Source: Membranipora membranacea
Taxonomy: Eukaryota > Bryozoa > Gymnolaemata > Cheilostomatida > Membraniporidae
Reading direction: 5' to 3'
NCBI GenBank assembly: GCA_914767715.1
Contig: OU612065.1
Span: forward strand, 40,176,001-40,240,000
Length of the DNA: 64,000 nucleotides
This document shows positions 46,148 to 57,948 of the stretch, piece after piece. The position numbers and the translations under genes were made by a program. The first letter of the stretch is position 1, and each line of letters starts with the position of its first letter. Below the pieces are notes generated by a model that saw nothing but the letters and a program-made list of their open reading frames with translations, searched no databases and was not told the origin of the DNA.

Positions 46148-46729
46148 TAGTGATGGCAACGAGACGGGACAATTCCCGGTCTCGCGGGACTAGTCTTCCC
46201 GGGCCAGTATCTCGTCCCGTCGAGACAGGCAACTCTTAATCCAGGCCGGGACAACTAGCATTGTAAATGGTAGCAGCTGGTCAAAATATCGTCTACACCC
46301 AGACTCGAACCAGTGACCTAGTGATCAGCAGTCCACGCTCTTACCCACGGAGTTTATATGACGTCATAAGAAATTCAGACTGTGGTATAATTGAAAGATA
46401 ATTTTTAGTCATGTTTTGCTGCAATTATTAAACGGCTTACAACACTACATAAAGCTTTCTTTAGACATCTATAATTCAATAAATACTTGACAGAATTTGA
46501 TGAAACTTGGTCTCAACATAGTTCCTTATTGCTAGATGACAAGTTACAAATGTACTATAAGCTGATTGCACTAGTGATAGTGAATGAATATCCACCATTC
46601 TTTTAAATTGTGATATCTGAAGAATGTTTTATCGGCATCGATATATGTCTCGGTCTCGTCCCGAACTCATCCCGAATTTTCTTGCTGTCTCGTCCCGTCT
46701 TGCCAAAATCTGACAATTTGCCATCACTA
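46148..46729. mobile_element. Non-autonomous hAT-like transposon, element 1
   Basis: 582 bp with terminal inverted repeats TAGTGATGGCAA and TTGCCATCACTA, flanked by an exact 8-bp target duplication CAATTTAG (46140-46147 and 46730-46737). This combination is diagnostic of the hAT superfamily. Both subterminal regions carry short GGGACGAGAC/GTCTCGTCCC motifs. The interior has a tRNA-like head on the minus strand (about 46350-46298: GTGGGTAAGAGCGTGG then GGTTCGAGTC). The interior 46380-46620 matches 56700-56940 of element 2 in inverted orientation. No transposase. Confidence 0.9.
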
Positions 46730-47398
46730 CAATTTAGAACATGCGATATTAGTGCTTTGCTATGCCAATATTACCATAGCGGTATGTTTTGAGGTAGGCC
46801 GTAATGCCGAAAGATGGCCCACGTGTTTCAGTTTTAAATTTACTGATGGGATGTTAACATTATTACATATAGAAATTGCCACCGAAAAACAGTAGAATCA
46901 GTATAATTATCATTTCATAATCCCTAACATAATGACCTCAATAATGACCTCAATAACTTCTGTTAATGATGAAAATAAATAGGGTCAATGCTATTAAGTC
47001 AAGTTTGGGTTTTCCTTTCCTAAATTTCCCGCGGCAACCATTACTACGATAGAGCAACAGTTTGACTTTTCTTATATGTGCTAGCTGGAATATCAGTTGT
47101 TACAAAATACTGCTGGATTTCTTGGGTAATTCAATTGCATATTTTCACTAACATGAATATTTTGATCTTTGATATATATTTTTACACACATATATAAATA
47201 TTTCCAAAGCTTTAAACATCATGCCTCCCAGGTGTGTACACGACATAGATCACCTCACATTACAGGCTACTGTATATTTTGATATTCCCACACAACCAAA
47301 GTACCCAGGTGCCCTTGCACAAGGTCGGTTTGTTTGAACAGTTGTTATTCAGTTTCAACCAGTGGCGCAGATTTGTTAACCTTTGCCTCGATGCCATC

Positions 47399-48074
47399 AC
47401 AGAGTAAGGATAAACAGAGGGGACACTTCAATGATCGTTATAGTGCCTGCGGTTTTGATCCACTGGGGGAAAATCATCAATCTGGCCACCTGCAAATTTC
47501 AATAATTATATAAGTTACAATGTGAGGTTTTAGGCAGACATACCTACCTTTGATAGGTCATAATTCATTCTGTATTTATCCCAAAGACTGATTTCCAACT
47601 TTTTTGAAATGTCCAACCTTCAAGCTATACACCATATTGCTGTCATTTTTTTGCTAGGATACATAGGCTATGAGTTATATGGGTTTTTAAAATGAGTTTT
47701 TCCATATAGATTTACATGTGACAATTGATGGATGGCTGGTCATCAAAATTAGGAAATGTCCGTGTACTGACCCAAGCCATTCTAAAAACCCATATAAATC
47801 ATAGCCTATGTATCCTAGCAAAAAATGACAATAATATGGTGTATAGCTTGAAGGTTGGACATTTCAAAAAAGTTTGAAATCAGTCTTTGGGATGAATACA
47901 GAAAGACTGATGGCTTAACAAAGGTAGGCATGTATGTATGAGAAAATCCGTTAATAGCTTATATATTTATTGAAAATTGGCAGGTGGCCAGATGATGATT
48001 TTCCCCCAGTAGCTCAAAAACCGCAGGCACTATAACGATCATTGAAGTGTCCCCTCTGTTTATCCTTACTCTGT
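47399..48074. mobile_element. Foldback transposon with long arms, Mutator-like
   Basis: 676 bp made of two inverted arms of about 300 bp (47399-47690 and 47775-48074) starting ACAGAGTAAGGATAAACAGA, with a centre of about 80 bp. The flanks GATGCCATC (47390-47398) and GATGCTATC (48075-48083) form a 9-bp target duplication with one mismatch, as in Mutator-like elements. No transposase. A half copy is at 38450-38795. Confidence 0.82.
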
Positions 48075-48083
48075 GATGCTATC

Positions 48084-49155
48084 ATGTCAATTCAGAGATT
48101 AGAGTATTCGATTAATTGATGTGATCAATCACATTTCACAAACGGCAAAACAGGATTACTATGTTTGCAGATTTCAACAATCTGTTTTCGCTTACATTCT
48201 ATTTATGGGTCATTTGGCAAACCTCGTACTGTCTTACTATCCTGTCTGCCATAACTAGAAATGCCACGATCGTAAATGCCACAAAACTTCAGAGGTACAG
48301 ATGACATACACTCAGGTAGTGATTGAGTTTATGACCGATGGCCAAATGGCAATGTCATTATAAGTGCAAATTAAAATGGCTGTCTTTTCCATACTACCTA
48401 TGAGGTAGACAGTCTGAGTATTGCTGTCCTATTATCTGGCTGACCTCCCTCCACGATTATTCTCAGTGAATACAGCCATAGAATGTAGCGCAACAAACAT
48501 CTTTGTGGAGGCCTTAAGCCAAATAATAATCTCCACCTGATTGGTAGATTGGTAAAGTATAAAAATAGTAGAGTAGAAAACTGAGTATAGATTACAGAGT
48601 TTAGATATAGAAAACATAGTTTAGATAAAATAAGGGGTCCTCCCCATGCTCCTCCTTGTTTGTTTAGTGCCTAACTCCCCAATTATCACGCTAACCGCTC
48701 AGCCACGCAGTTAAAGTAGTAACCACTCAGCCACTAAAGCTTACAGATTCAAATTGGGCATTGATGGGTTGAATAAGCTGCTGTTTAATTTTTAATTGAT
48801 TTCAATCTTCCATGGCACATATCAGGCAAAAGACGTGCAAACAATATAATCAGCACACCCTCAACTGGTTTTATTACACATATGTGGTTAAAGACAGGAC
48901 TGTGATTCGGCCATTTCTTCTTTTCCCCAAAAGACTTTGTGAAAAAGTGGTATTAGGCACTTGACAGGGGTTTCTTTTATTTTATATACGCATGCATTTA
49001 TCATAAACACAAAACTGAAGTTTTGTGGATTCCAATTTATTTAATTATAAAGATAATTCGAATGCGAAACCAAAAGTCAAAAATAAAACAAGACTATGTG
49101 TGTGCAGCAGCCAAAGTGTAAGGGTTAACACAACTATTGAAGTACTGTTGCTTTA
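48084..49155. other. Non-coding spacer
   Basis: No supported gene. At 48690-48745 two short matches to a tRNA A box occur on the minus strand (GTGGCTGAGTGGTTA and GTGGCTGAGCGGTTAGCG) without a B box, so no tRNA gene is called. Confidence 0.35.
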
Positions 49156-49159
49156 GTAG

Positions 49160-49577
49160 TGATATAACCGAAAAGATGTATTACTGGTTGGTGGTATAGT
49201 TACAACTTTGTGTCTGATTTATGCTGCATGTTATTCTTTAGTGTTGTGTCTCGCTGAGTATGAGTATATTGGGGGAATGCTTGCGAGTTGGATAGTGTGA
49301 GATGTTAAATGGGAACAGTGAGCTGATAGAATTGCTACTTTTATTCTCGATCCCAATATCACAACTGACAATAGTTAGGGGAACATTACATTATACATTA
49401 TATATACGATACTCATTAGTGATGCACAGCATCAAAAGGAAACATTATTAACATACCAGGGAAATTAATTGCTTGTTATTTTTAACTAACACAATCTACT
49501 TATAAATCAATCATAAGGGTCCGGACATTCCTCTGATAATGAAACCTTAATTAAAATATCAATATCCAGATATAACA
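49160..49577 (-). mobile_element. Solo LTR of the 52-kb LTR element family
   Basis: 418 bp, diverged slightly from the LTRs at 52040-52461 and 53250-53671. It begins TG and ends CA and is flanked by a 4-bp duplication GTAG (49156-49159, 49578-49581). Solo LTRs arise by recombination between the two LTRs. Orientation follows the inference made for the longer element. Confidence 0.88.
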
Positions 49578-51444
49578 GTAGTTGTACATGTTAAGATTAA
49601 GCAGAATCTGTTTATTTTTTAGTACATATTACTAAGGTCATTCTGTAAAGTGAGAGCGTATTTTTGTACTCCCTGTGAAGACTGAACTTTGGTATACACA
49701 TATCTATGCTGTGCTGACATAACAACCTCAATGGACAGATTTCCCTGTTCATTGAGCGGCTGCTCCATACAAAAACCTTCTCTCTGTGACCTACATTTTC
49801 ATAGCATTGTAAACAAAAGCCATTAAAAAACCTTACAATATCTAGTTTGCTACATAACGATGGGAATCGAACCCCTTATGGATGGGATAATTCCCCACCT
49901 GGTACCATAACGCCATATCGAGGCTATGGCTAGCCAGTAAGAAGCCTGTCATGCCTATCTCCATTGCTGGGGGAGTGGGGAGGGGGAGAGAGGCTTTTTG
50001 CTTCAAACTGTTGAGAAGAGAGATGCACCCTCATAGATTGGGGGAGTATACTATGCTAAAATGTTGGGATCTCTAATCCCAAAATAGAATAGTATTTTCT
50101 CCAAAATTTTCAGAAATGACTTGAAATGCTTTAACAATTTACATGTTTTATTCCATAATTGCTGGACATATATATGGTCAGTTCAGGACCATCCATACTG
50201 AAGGTCTAACTGTGTGTTGGTTTTACCACAAAAACAGTAAAAAGATCCGCACCACTACCTCTTTCTTGAATGAAGTAGTCAGCAACAGCAGGCAATGGTG
50301 TAGGATTAATAACTGCACACAAAACACCTGAGATTAAAAGGCTTGTCAATAAGAGCAGCCAGCAATGACCTGTTGTGAAACAAATCGATTTTCCTCGTCA
50401 CATGTTGCGATTTTGTTGCTTTTGACATCGATTCATCCGTAATTTGATTTTTCAGCCACAATTTGAGCCTCAAAGTAGAGAGAGTGTTGGAGTATTATAT
50501 CTCTAGTGGAGCACAATATGGTCTCTGACAAGTAAGCAATCTATTTCATCAGGCAGAGTGCTTGAAAAGTTCTCGGAATTGTAGACAGAACAACAAGACT
50601 ATGACTGAGGTAAGGCAGCAAGGCAGCAAGGCAAGCTGGAGCATTAAAGAAAGTAAAAAGCACCTTTTCAACTTCATGCTTTAGATAGAAAGCAACATTC
50701 CAAGCCTACCTGTCCTCTAGAACTTCCTGGGTAAGACATCATGATTTTAAACACACATCTCGATCCTGTATTATAGCGACTCAAATTATGTGGCATTACT
50801 GCATTCATTGAATTTGTTTGATTTAGTAAAACGAGAAAATCTCTCCATTTTCAGGTAATCAACTCTCTTGCATGCAAAGATCCTATCTTGTCAATCAAAA
50901 GTAGGCGACTTTGTTTGAGATTGTTCTGTATAAACAGTGCAGTGCACCACAATGCATATGAATCTTAATGATCTAAGTAAAAAACATGCTGATTATCAAA
51001 GGTTTGCTCTACCTTATAAACTAATCACATGTTTTAGACATAGGTCAGCTTATGATTGTACTTTTATCAAGTACATATTTCTGGATAAAGTAACTGATTG
51101 CACAATATGGCAGCAGCATGTGCATAATGTATGCATTTGCAGTCTTAGCAAGCATTGACAATGATGGTTGGAAAACAATTGAGTAAGACACTGGAGTTGC
51201 CAAACAATGGAAATGCTTGTGATCAAAGAGAAATATCTGTGAGTCATCGATATTTGTATTTCAGAACAACAAACATAAAATTATCAATTTTTAATAAGGA
51301 AAAATGAAATTTGACAATTTCTTTTTCAGTATATCAAAACTGCAAATTAACTGTTTGGTGTTAACATCTTATTTAGCATGTTTTCTAAATTAATTTTAAC
51401 ACAAACAACATCAACGAGCATTTGATGATATTAGTTGTTAGTAC
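49578..51444. other. Non-coding region downstream of the MACPF gene
   Basis: No supported exon. At 49855-49925 on the minus strand there is a tRNA-like segment (GGCGTTATGGTACC and GGTTCGATTCCCATC), probably a SINE head or tRNA pseudogene. A CAAGGCAG tandem lies near 50610-50630. Confidence 0.4.
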
Positions 51445-54400
51445 CTAGAATATGCCCCTACCGCCCATCATTCCCCCTCCTCTTCCTCTTCCCATGCCTC
51501 CTCCCATTCCTCCTCCCATTCCTCCTCCCATGCCTCCTCCCATGCCTCCTCCCATGCCTCCTCCCATGCCTCCTCCCATGCCTCCTCCCATGCCTCCTCC
51601 CATGCCTCCTCCCATGCCTCCTGATGATGACCCTCCTGATGATGCCCCTCCTGATGATGCCCCTCCTGATGATGCCCCTCCTGATGATGCACCTCCTGAT
51701 GATGCACCTCCTGATGCAGCTCCTGATGACATGCCTCCTAATGAAGCCCCTCCTACTGTGCCTCCACCATTACTAGCAGGAGATGAGCCTCCTCCATTAC
51801 TCGTTTGTAGAGAAAGACCAGAATTTTGTACTCCATGTGTTAATGTGAACATTGATGACGGAGCTTCAAGGGGAGATCCAAGAGACTTTACGGCGTTGCC
51901 AGTACCATGCGGCCAGGCTTGAGGGAAAGCTATGCCAACATATGGAATGGTACAATTGTTTTGACCCCCATGATTTCTCAACCAATTGCAATACCCGTTT
52001 TTGTTTTCAGTAATTTTGTGTTTGATCAAGCTTGCATGCTGATGTAACTGAAAAGATGTCATTTTGGTTGGTGGTATAGTTACATCTTTGTGTCTGATAA
52101 TGTCCTGTATTTATGCTGTGTGTAATGATTTAGTGTTGTGTCTCGATGGTGAGTTATATTGGGAGAATTCTTATGAGTTGGATAGTGTGAGATGTTAATA
52201 AGGAAAGAGTGAGCAGATAGAATTGCTACTTTTATTCTCGATCCCAATATCACAACTGACGATAGTTAGGGGAACATTACATTATATATGATACTAATTA
52301 GTGATGCACAGCATTAAAACGAAACATTATTAACATACCAGGGAAATTAATTGCTCATTATTTTTTTAATTGACACAATCTACTTATAAATCAATCATAA
52401 GGGTCCGGACATTCCTCTGGTAATGAAACCTTAATTAAAATGTCAATATCCAGATATAACATCCAACCGGACTTGAAAACATGAGCGTCCTCGCTCATCT
52501 TACTTTCAACTTACACAACTATGAATCAAATAAATCAAATAAAATTAAATCAAATAAAATCATTCATCAAACAAACATTTCATGCAATTTTAAACAATGA
52601 AGTTTGTTCTGTCCGTCGAATTCTGTAGTCGCTCGGAGCTTTGTTTATCTGTAATTGTAATCCACTGAGTTCCGTACCAGATTCTGTTTCTTTATCCTCA
52701 CTGGGAATGCTACCATATTAAACACCCTGGTGCTTTGGGCAAACAGACTATCTGGATAGCTACCATATTCTTGCCCTGGTGCTTGGGAAGTTCAACAAAA
52801 GACACTGTATACGGACAGGCTTTGTGAATGGACATATCGGGTGCTTTTCCTAGCAATCCTGCGATAGTCATGACGTGACTGGTTTCTTTAAGATGGCCCA
52901 GTCCATATACCATCCCTCCAGATTTTGAGCAGTGAGCGGTTGCTCTCGAATTGAGGATTCTGGAAACTCAGGATAAAAGTCACTTAGGAATATCTAGCGG
53001 TTTTAGCATTCTGCAGAGCTTGAATATAGCATGTGAATAGTGTTTGATGACGAGATATTTGAGTCTTTTATTTACTTACATACATGATGTATTTCCATGT
53101 CGATTAGGGTGTTTTATTGTCATTTATTACGATTTAAATAGGTCGATCCATCGTCTACTCGGTCATCTTCACCCGGAACTAGAGGATGATCGTCCTCGAT
53201 TATCCGCTTGGCTGTGGAGTAGCAGAGATCGTCGCAGTCCTCCACCATATGATGTAACTGGAAAGATGTCTTTTTGGTTGGTGGTATAGTTACATCTTTG
53301 TGTCTGATAATGTCCTGTATTTATGCTGTGTGTAATGATTTAGTGTTGTGTCTCGATGGTGAGTTATATTGGGAGAATTCTTATGAGTTGGATAGTGTGA
53401 GATGTTAATAAGGAAAGAGTGAGCAGATAGAATTGCTACTTTTATTCTCGATCCCAATATCACAACTGACGATAGTTAGGGGAACATTACATTATATATG
53501 ATACTAATTAGTGATGCACAGCATTAAAACGAAACATTATTAACATACCAGGGAAATTAATTGCTCATTATTTTTTTAATTGACACAATCTACTTATAAA
53601 TCAATCATAAGGGTCCGGACATTCCTCTGGTAATGAAACCTTAATTAAAATGTCAATATCCAGATATAACAATGCCCTTCATCCATGAAATCTTCAATAG
53701 CAGGAAATTTTGAAGGATCAAACAGGTCCTGAATCGGGGCAAGTTCATACTCCACAGGTAGAGGGTCTTCAGAAGCCTCACTTGCCCAGGTATCTGCACT
53801 ACCATCAGAAGGAGGGAGGGCACCCATAGAAAATGTTTGAGAATCAGTATTCTCAGCAAATTTTTTAGCAGCACTTTCCTTTTCTTTGGACATACCAGCA
53901 CTACCCCCAACACTGAACAGGCCTGAGTAACTAGCCTGCACCTCAACACTAAAACTCTCACTGCTCAACTTTTCATAGTTTGATGCTGACATGGTATACA
54001 TGTATGTGAATCTAGCTCCATAAACCAGCTTAGTAGAATAATGCGTACCAAACTCATTGATAAGCTTGTAAATTGTATCCTCACTGATCGTGTTGGTTGC
54101 CTCGATCTCCTTTTCTATTTCAGTTATCAGCTGTTTAAAGTCATCACTAAAAGCTGGTTTGTCATAAAGACCCATGTAGGCATCATAAAATCTACAAGAT
54201 GCCGAAGATTCAACTTTCTTGGTGTTTGACTGAGAGAATGATTGACTTTCTGCATTGAAGTCGACACTAGCAGAGAACTCCACTCCCCATCCACCGCCTT
54301 CAACTGAAGCGAAAGTGTTAAGGGTTTCCCTTAGTTGAGCCGAACTCTCAATTACCGTTGATCTGAAGGAGACTTGGCAGGCGAGTTCTTTGTCAGCTTC

Positions 54401-55141
54401 CATTCCATGTGGAATCATGTACCTGGAAACAGATGTAAGAAAACAACATTAGCCATGAAAATCCATTAACACCATCACAAAGGGGTTTATCAGATTGCCA
54501 GCAATCATTTAATAATGTCACATTCTTGATGGTCTTAAAACCACAGATGCTCACACAAATGTTTGAGAAGTTCCCTAGTGTTTAGATTTCACTGAGAGTA
54601 GTGAGGTGAAGTCTAGTGATTAAAGATGATGGAGAAATTGATTAAACATTGAAGCTGTTGCTCCAAACTTTAACTTTATGCTGCACCATAGTTACATTTC
54701 TAATGTACTCACATGCAATCCCCACTCCTTGTGTCAGCTCTGCCATAATCAGCTACAAATATGTTTCTGGTAAAGCCAGGATCTCTTCCATTAGCGAGGG
54801 GATAACCTTTGAGCACATTGTACCCCTTCAGACTGTATCCAATATTAGAGAAATGTCCATCAGCCTCTGCGTTGCAGTTGACGGCATGTCTTTTAGTTCC
54901 TGGGAAACACATCAAAGCGTTGATAAGAATCGGTTTTTTACGCAGTTGGTTTTATCAAGTTTAGATGCGAGGATTTTCAGTTTTGGTAGAATCAAACTGA
55001 AACATACTAATGTCTCAATTCTGAGAACACATACAATTCAAAATTTTAAATAAAATCAAGTCGTAAGGTTTTATTATACTTTTACTTACGTGGGTTGGCA
55101 GCAGTTGACACAGCAAGTACTAACAATATAATAAGCAGCAT
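51445..55141 (-). CDS. MACPF-domain protein; last exon split by an LTR element
   Basis: Exons: 55141-55090 (signal peptide MLLIILLVLAVSTAANP), 54899-54713 (YNVLKGYPLANGRDPGF, a segment found near the N-terminus of invertebrate MACPF proteins), and 54422 onward. Exon 3 encodes the MACPF domain, with the family signature FGTHY at about residues 204-208, preceded by a helical acidic stretch and followed by SYSGLFSVGGSAGMSKE. At 53672 the frame meets an LTR element; as it stands it reads eight foreign codons into the LTR and stops at 53645 (338 aa). The reading continues in the same frame on the far side, from 52035 to the TAG at 51445. Discounting the element and one duplication copy, the coding length is 1,581 nt, a multiple of three. 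The C-terminal part is Ser/Gly/Met-rich, with SSGGA and GGGM repeats. MACPF proteins insert into membranes as oligomeric pores in defence, venom or development; the role here is unknown. Confidence 0.86.
51470..51725 (-). repeat. Coding tandem repeats in the MACPF gene tail
   Basis: Two adjacent arrays read in frame on the minus strand: a 15-bp unit encoding SSGGA (about 51620-51715, six copies) and a 12-bp unit encoding GGGM (about 51495-51620, ten or more copies). Unit lengths are multiples of three, so copy changes keep the frame. The plus strand of the same DNA has a Pro-rich frame that I regard as a shadow. Confidence 0.88.
52040..53671 (-). mobile_element. Young non-autonomous LTR retroelement inside the MACPF exon
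   Basis: 1,632 bp: two 422-bp LTRs (52040-52461 and 53250-53671) around 788 bp. The LTRs differ at about two positions (near 52051 and 52061 against their partners). They begin TG and end CA, and the whole is flanked by a 4-bp target duplication ATGC (52036-52039, 53672-53675). On the minus strand the LTR has a TATA-like TTTATAAGTAG followed by AATAAA, which suggests minus transcription, antiparallel to nothing and parallel to the MACPF gene. The interior has only short frames (67 codons at 52913-52710) and no recognisable gag, protease or polymerase, as in TRIM-type elements. A TGG occurs close to the LTR end at 53248 as a possible primer site; no clear polypurine tract is seen. Confidence 0.9.
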
Positions 55142-56548
55142 CTTCGACTTTGTCTCACGAGTTCTGCACACACTGCAAAAAAGTTGATTATATTTGTCAA
55201 ACTCGAAATTGTATTACTCTGCTTAATAGATATACATAACTTATTTTAGTATGTTAAATGGTAGTTTTTTGATTAGCTTGTCTATGCCCACAGCTCCATA
55301 TTCATGCTCTGATTTCCTCAATATTTTAAACCACCAATAAAGCTTGTGTAGACAAATGTTGGTTGATCGTATCTATTAACAGAAAAAAAGGTGTCCTAGT
55401 GTGTGGCACACAAAAGCTTTTGAACTTACCTCTAATCTTGGTAGGAAGGTGACAGTGGTTGTGAGAGTATTGAGATTGTGAATGTCTGTTATTGAAGACT
55501 ATTCCTCTTTTTATACCCTTGGAGCAGACTACCAGCATCCTCCACTTTCTTTCTTTGTGACAGGCGTAACATGTCATACTGGGTTCAGCAGCACTCCAGG
55601 TTTCAACTTGCAGACAAAGATATGTCTAACTCACACCTTTAGTTTGCTAAGCCAAATAAGAGCTGAATCATTGGTCCTAAACAATGACTGGCTGTATAGC
55701 CCCGAGAGACAAATTGTATTCCAGACATTGTGCCGATCTGCCAACTTTCACTCCTGAATTATGATGATCACTCAAAACCACTTATTGAGTGAGAAGTTAG
55801 CCTCATTTCAATCATCCATATGCAATATCAAATACGATAAGATAAATTCATAACCCTCAAATAAAACATTGGAATATTGTCTTTAATAGGTAGTTTAATG
55901 TTCTGCCATCGTGCATAAAATTTCATAACGAATAATTTTTAATTCAACATAATAGCAGTGATCTCTATAATTTATTTCATGTCTGTTTTGTAGTTTGCCT
56001 TGAATCTGAGAATTAGCGTACTTGCTCACAATCAAGGAAATCACATCACTTTGGTTTTAATAATCAGTATATGTCATTCACTAAAGTAGTGACAAAACTG
56101 AAATTCTTATTTCTTGCTGACTCCATTATAAGATGGAGACAAGTGAGCAATAGAATATCAAAAATTATGTTAGATGGATTGGTTGGTAAAATGTTAGAAA
56201 GGGCAAAAAATTAAAGATGAGTTGTTGAAAAGTATACTAATGAGCTTTTGGATACGATATGCTAAATTGTCTGCCCATGTGATGATACAGATTTTGAAAG
56301 TTTTGGATCAACCAGCTGAGAGATGGTTAAAAATAAAACGAGACTTTCACAGAAAACTGCAAGATCTATAGGGCAGGTACCAGCACTATTACTACCTATT
56401 TGTGTTTTCTCACTCCACTTTGTCCCGCTTTGTCCCAGAGCAGACATAAAGAAAAAAATATGTCTTTGTCTGTAAAAAAGAATGATGGTAATAAGTCTAC
56501 ATAACAGGTTTTGTATGCCCTAAGACCTTGTAAGTAAAATTTATCTAT
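55142..56548. other. Region upstream of the MACPF gene
   Basis: No supported exon on either strand. It should include the promoter of the MACPF gene. No repeat with defined ends was found. Confidence 0.3.
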
Positions 56549-56556
56549 GATAGGAA

Positions 56557-57193
56557 TAGTGTTGTATTGAGCCAGCAAAAATGAAAATGAGCCGAGCCAC
56601 TGAAATTTCCCTAAATTCGGGTACGAGTCAAGTCAAAAAGAGCGCCGTGAAATGGATTTACATTACGACTTCATAAGTCGATGTCCTACTCCTACACTGT
56701 TTTCAGATATCACAATTTAAAAGAATGATGGATATTAATCCACTAATCACCAGTGCAATTAGCTAATAGTACATGTTAAGTTTGATTCAGTTAGTAATAT
56801 ATCATCTAGACATAATGAACTATGTTGAGACCAAGTTTCATCAAATTCTGTCAAGTATTTATCGAATTATAGATGTCTGAAGAAAGCTTTATGTAGTGTT
56901 GTAAGCCGTTCATAATAATCACAGCAAAAGCATGACTAATAGCTATATGTTTTATCATCGTATAGTCTCTATTTCCTAAATCGTCACCTAAAATCCATAG
57001 CATAGTGGTTTAGATCGTGGACTGTAGTGCACTAGGTCTCAGGTTGGAGTCCAGGTGCACGCAGTATTTTGACCTTCACTCTAGTAGTTGAGACCCGTAA
57101 GGATGTAGACCTCTGACCCGACTTGACCCTAACATGACCCGACCACAGAAACCCGAAATCCGACCCGTTGACTTGACCCTGAATACAACACTA
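56557..57193. mobile_element. Non-autonomous hAT-like transposon, element 2
   Basis: 637 bp with terminal inverted repeats TAGTGTTGTATT and AATACAACACTA and an exact 8-bp target duplication GATAGGAA (56549-56556, 57194-57201). The interior 56700-56940 matches element 1 in inverted orientation, and a tRNA-like segment (GTGGTTTAGATCGTGG, GGTTGGAGTCC) occupies the same relative place at 57005-57060. GACCCGAC-type motifs repeat near the right end. The end sequences differ from those of element 1 beyond the first bases. Confidence 0.9.
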
Positions 57194-57948
57194 GATAGGA
57201 ACTGTTATCTTTGCGAGATGTATTGGGGAGTTGTATTTTATGAGATGAGTCGGAAAAGTGCCATCATAGCACTAAATTTACAGTAGGTTTAAATAAAATG
57301 TTTCAAACAGATAAAATTCAAGAGTACTAACATTTTTAAGTCAAATAGAATAGACAAGATTTCATCACCATTGAGACATTCACACCATTTTCTAATTCAT
57401 TTGATCAACTTCCTTGCTTCAATTACTTGTTTGGTGAAATTATTCCGTTCCAAATAGAAGAGCACAGTGACGATAGATTATTTTTTAGTGAAATATCTCA
57501 ATACGTTACCCTGATTAAATATATTTACTTTATGATTATACAGCGTTGCATCTTCTGATTTGATCTATCAGATGGGTTTCTGACTGTAGATAGATGATCA
57601 GATAACATCCCGCTCTTTTACTAAATTGCAAATCCCCCTTCTAGGGGTGCAGATTCATATTAGACACCAAGTCGAGTGGAGTTTTTGCACACGATTTATG
57701 ATCATAGCGTTGTTTTTGAAAATCGGCATACATTTAATTAACCTTTTACCATGAACAATTAACCTTTATACATATAATTGTATGATATCTATTAAAAAAG
57801 GAAAAATTAAAAATCCATCAGTTGCTAATATAATACCTTCAATATTTACAGCTCTTTCAAGGGCCAGACAATCTTGCAGAAAAATTCTGAATGCTTGTAG
57901 TTTGTTGCTGAAGACCCATCGGACCCTGAAAAGAAGTTGTTATAATAC

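Noticed and set aside
51452-51922. Plus-strand proline-rich open frame (PPPMPPP, DDAPP repeats)
   Set aside because: It is the complement of the coding repeats of the MACPF tail. The minus frame is continuous with conserved sequence and ends at a proper stop, so the plus frame is a shadow.
53044-53289. Plus-strand 81-codon frame as a gag gene of the LTR element
   Set aside because: It runs into the LTR, has no recognisable motif, and is antisense to the TATA and AATAAA signals seen on the minus strand.
52040-53671. Two independent solo LTRs rather than one element
   Set aside because: Neither LTR has its own flanking duplication, whereas the outer flanks of the pair share ATGC and both LTRs are 422 bp. 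One element explains this better.
54649-55053. Plus-strand 134-codon frame
   Set aside because: It is antisense to exon 54899-54713 of the MACPF gene.
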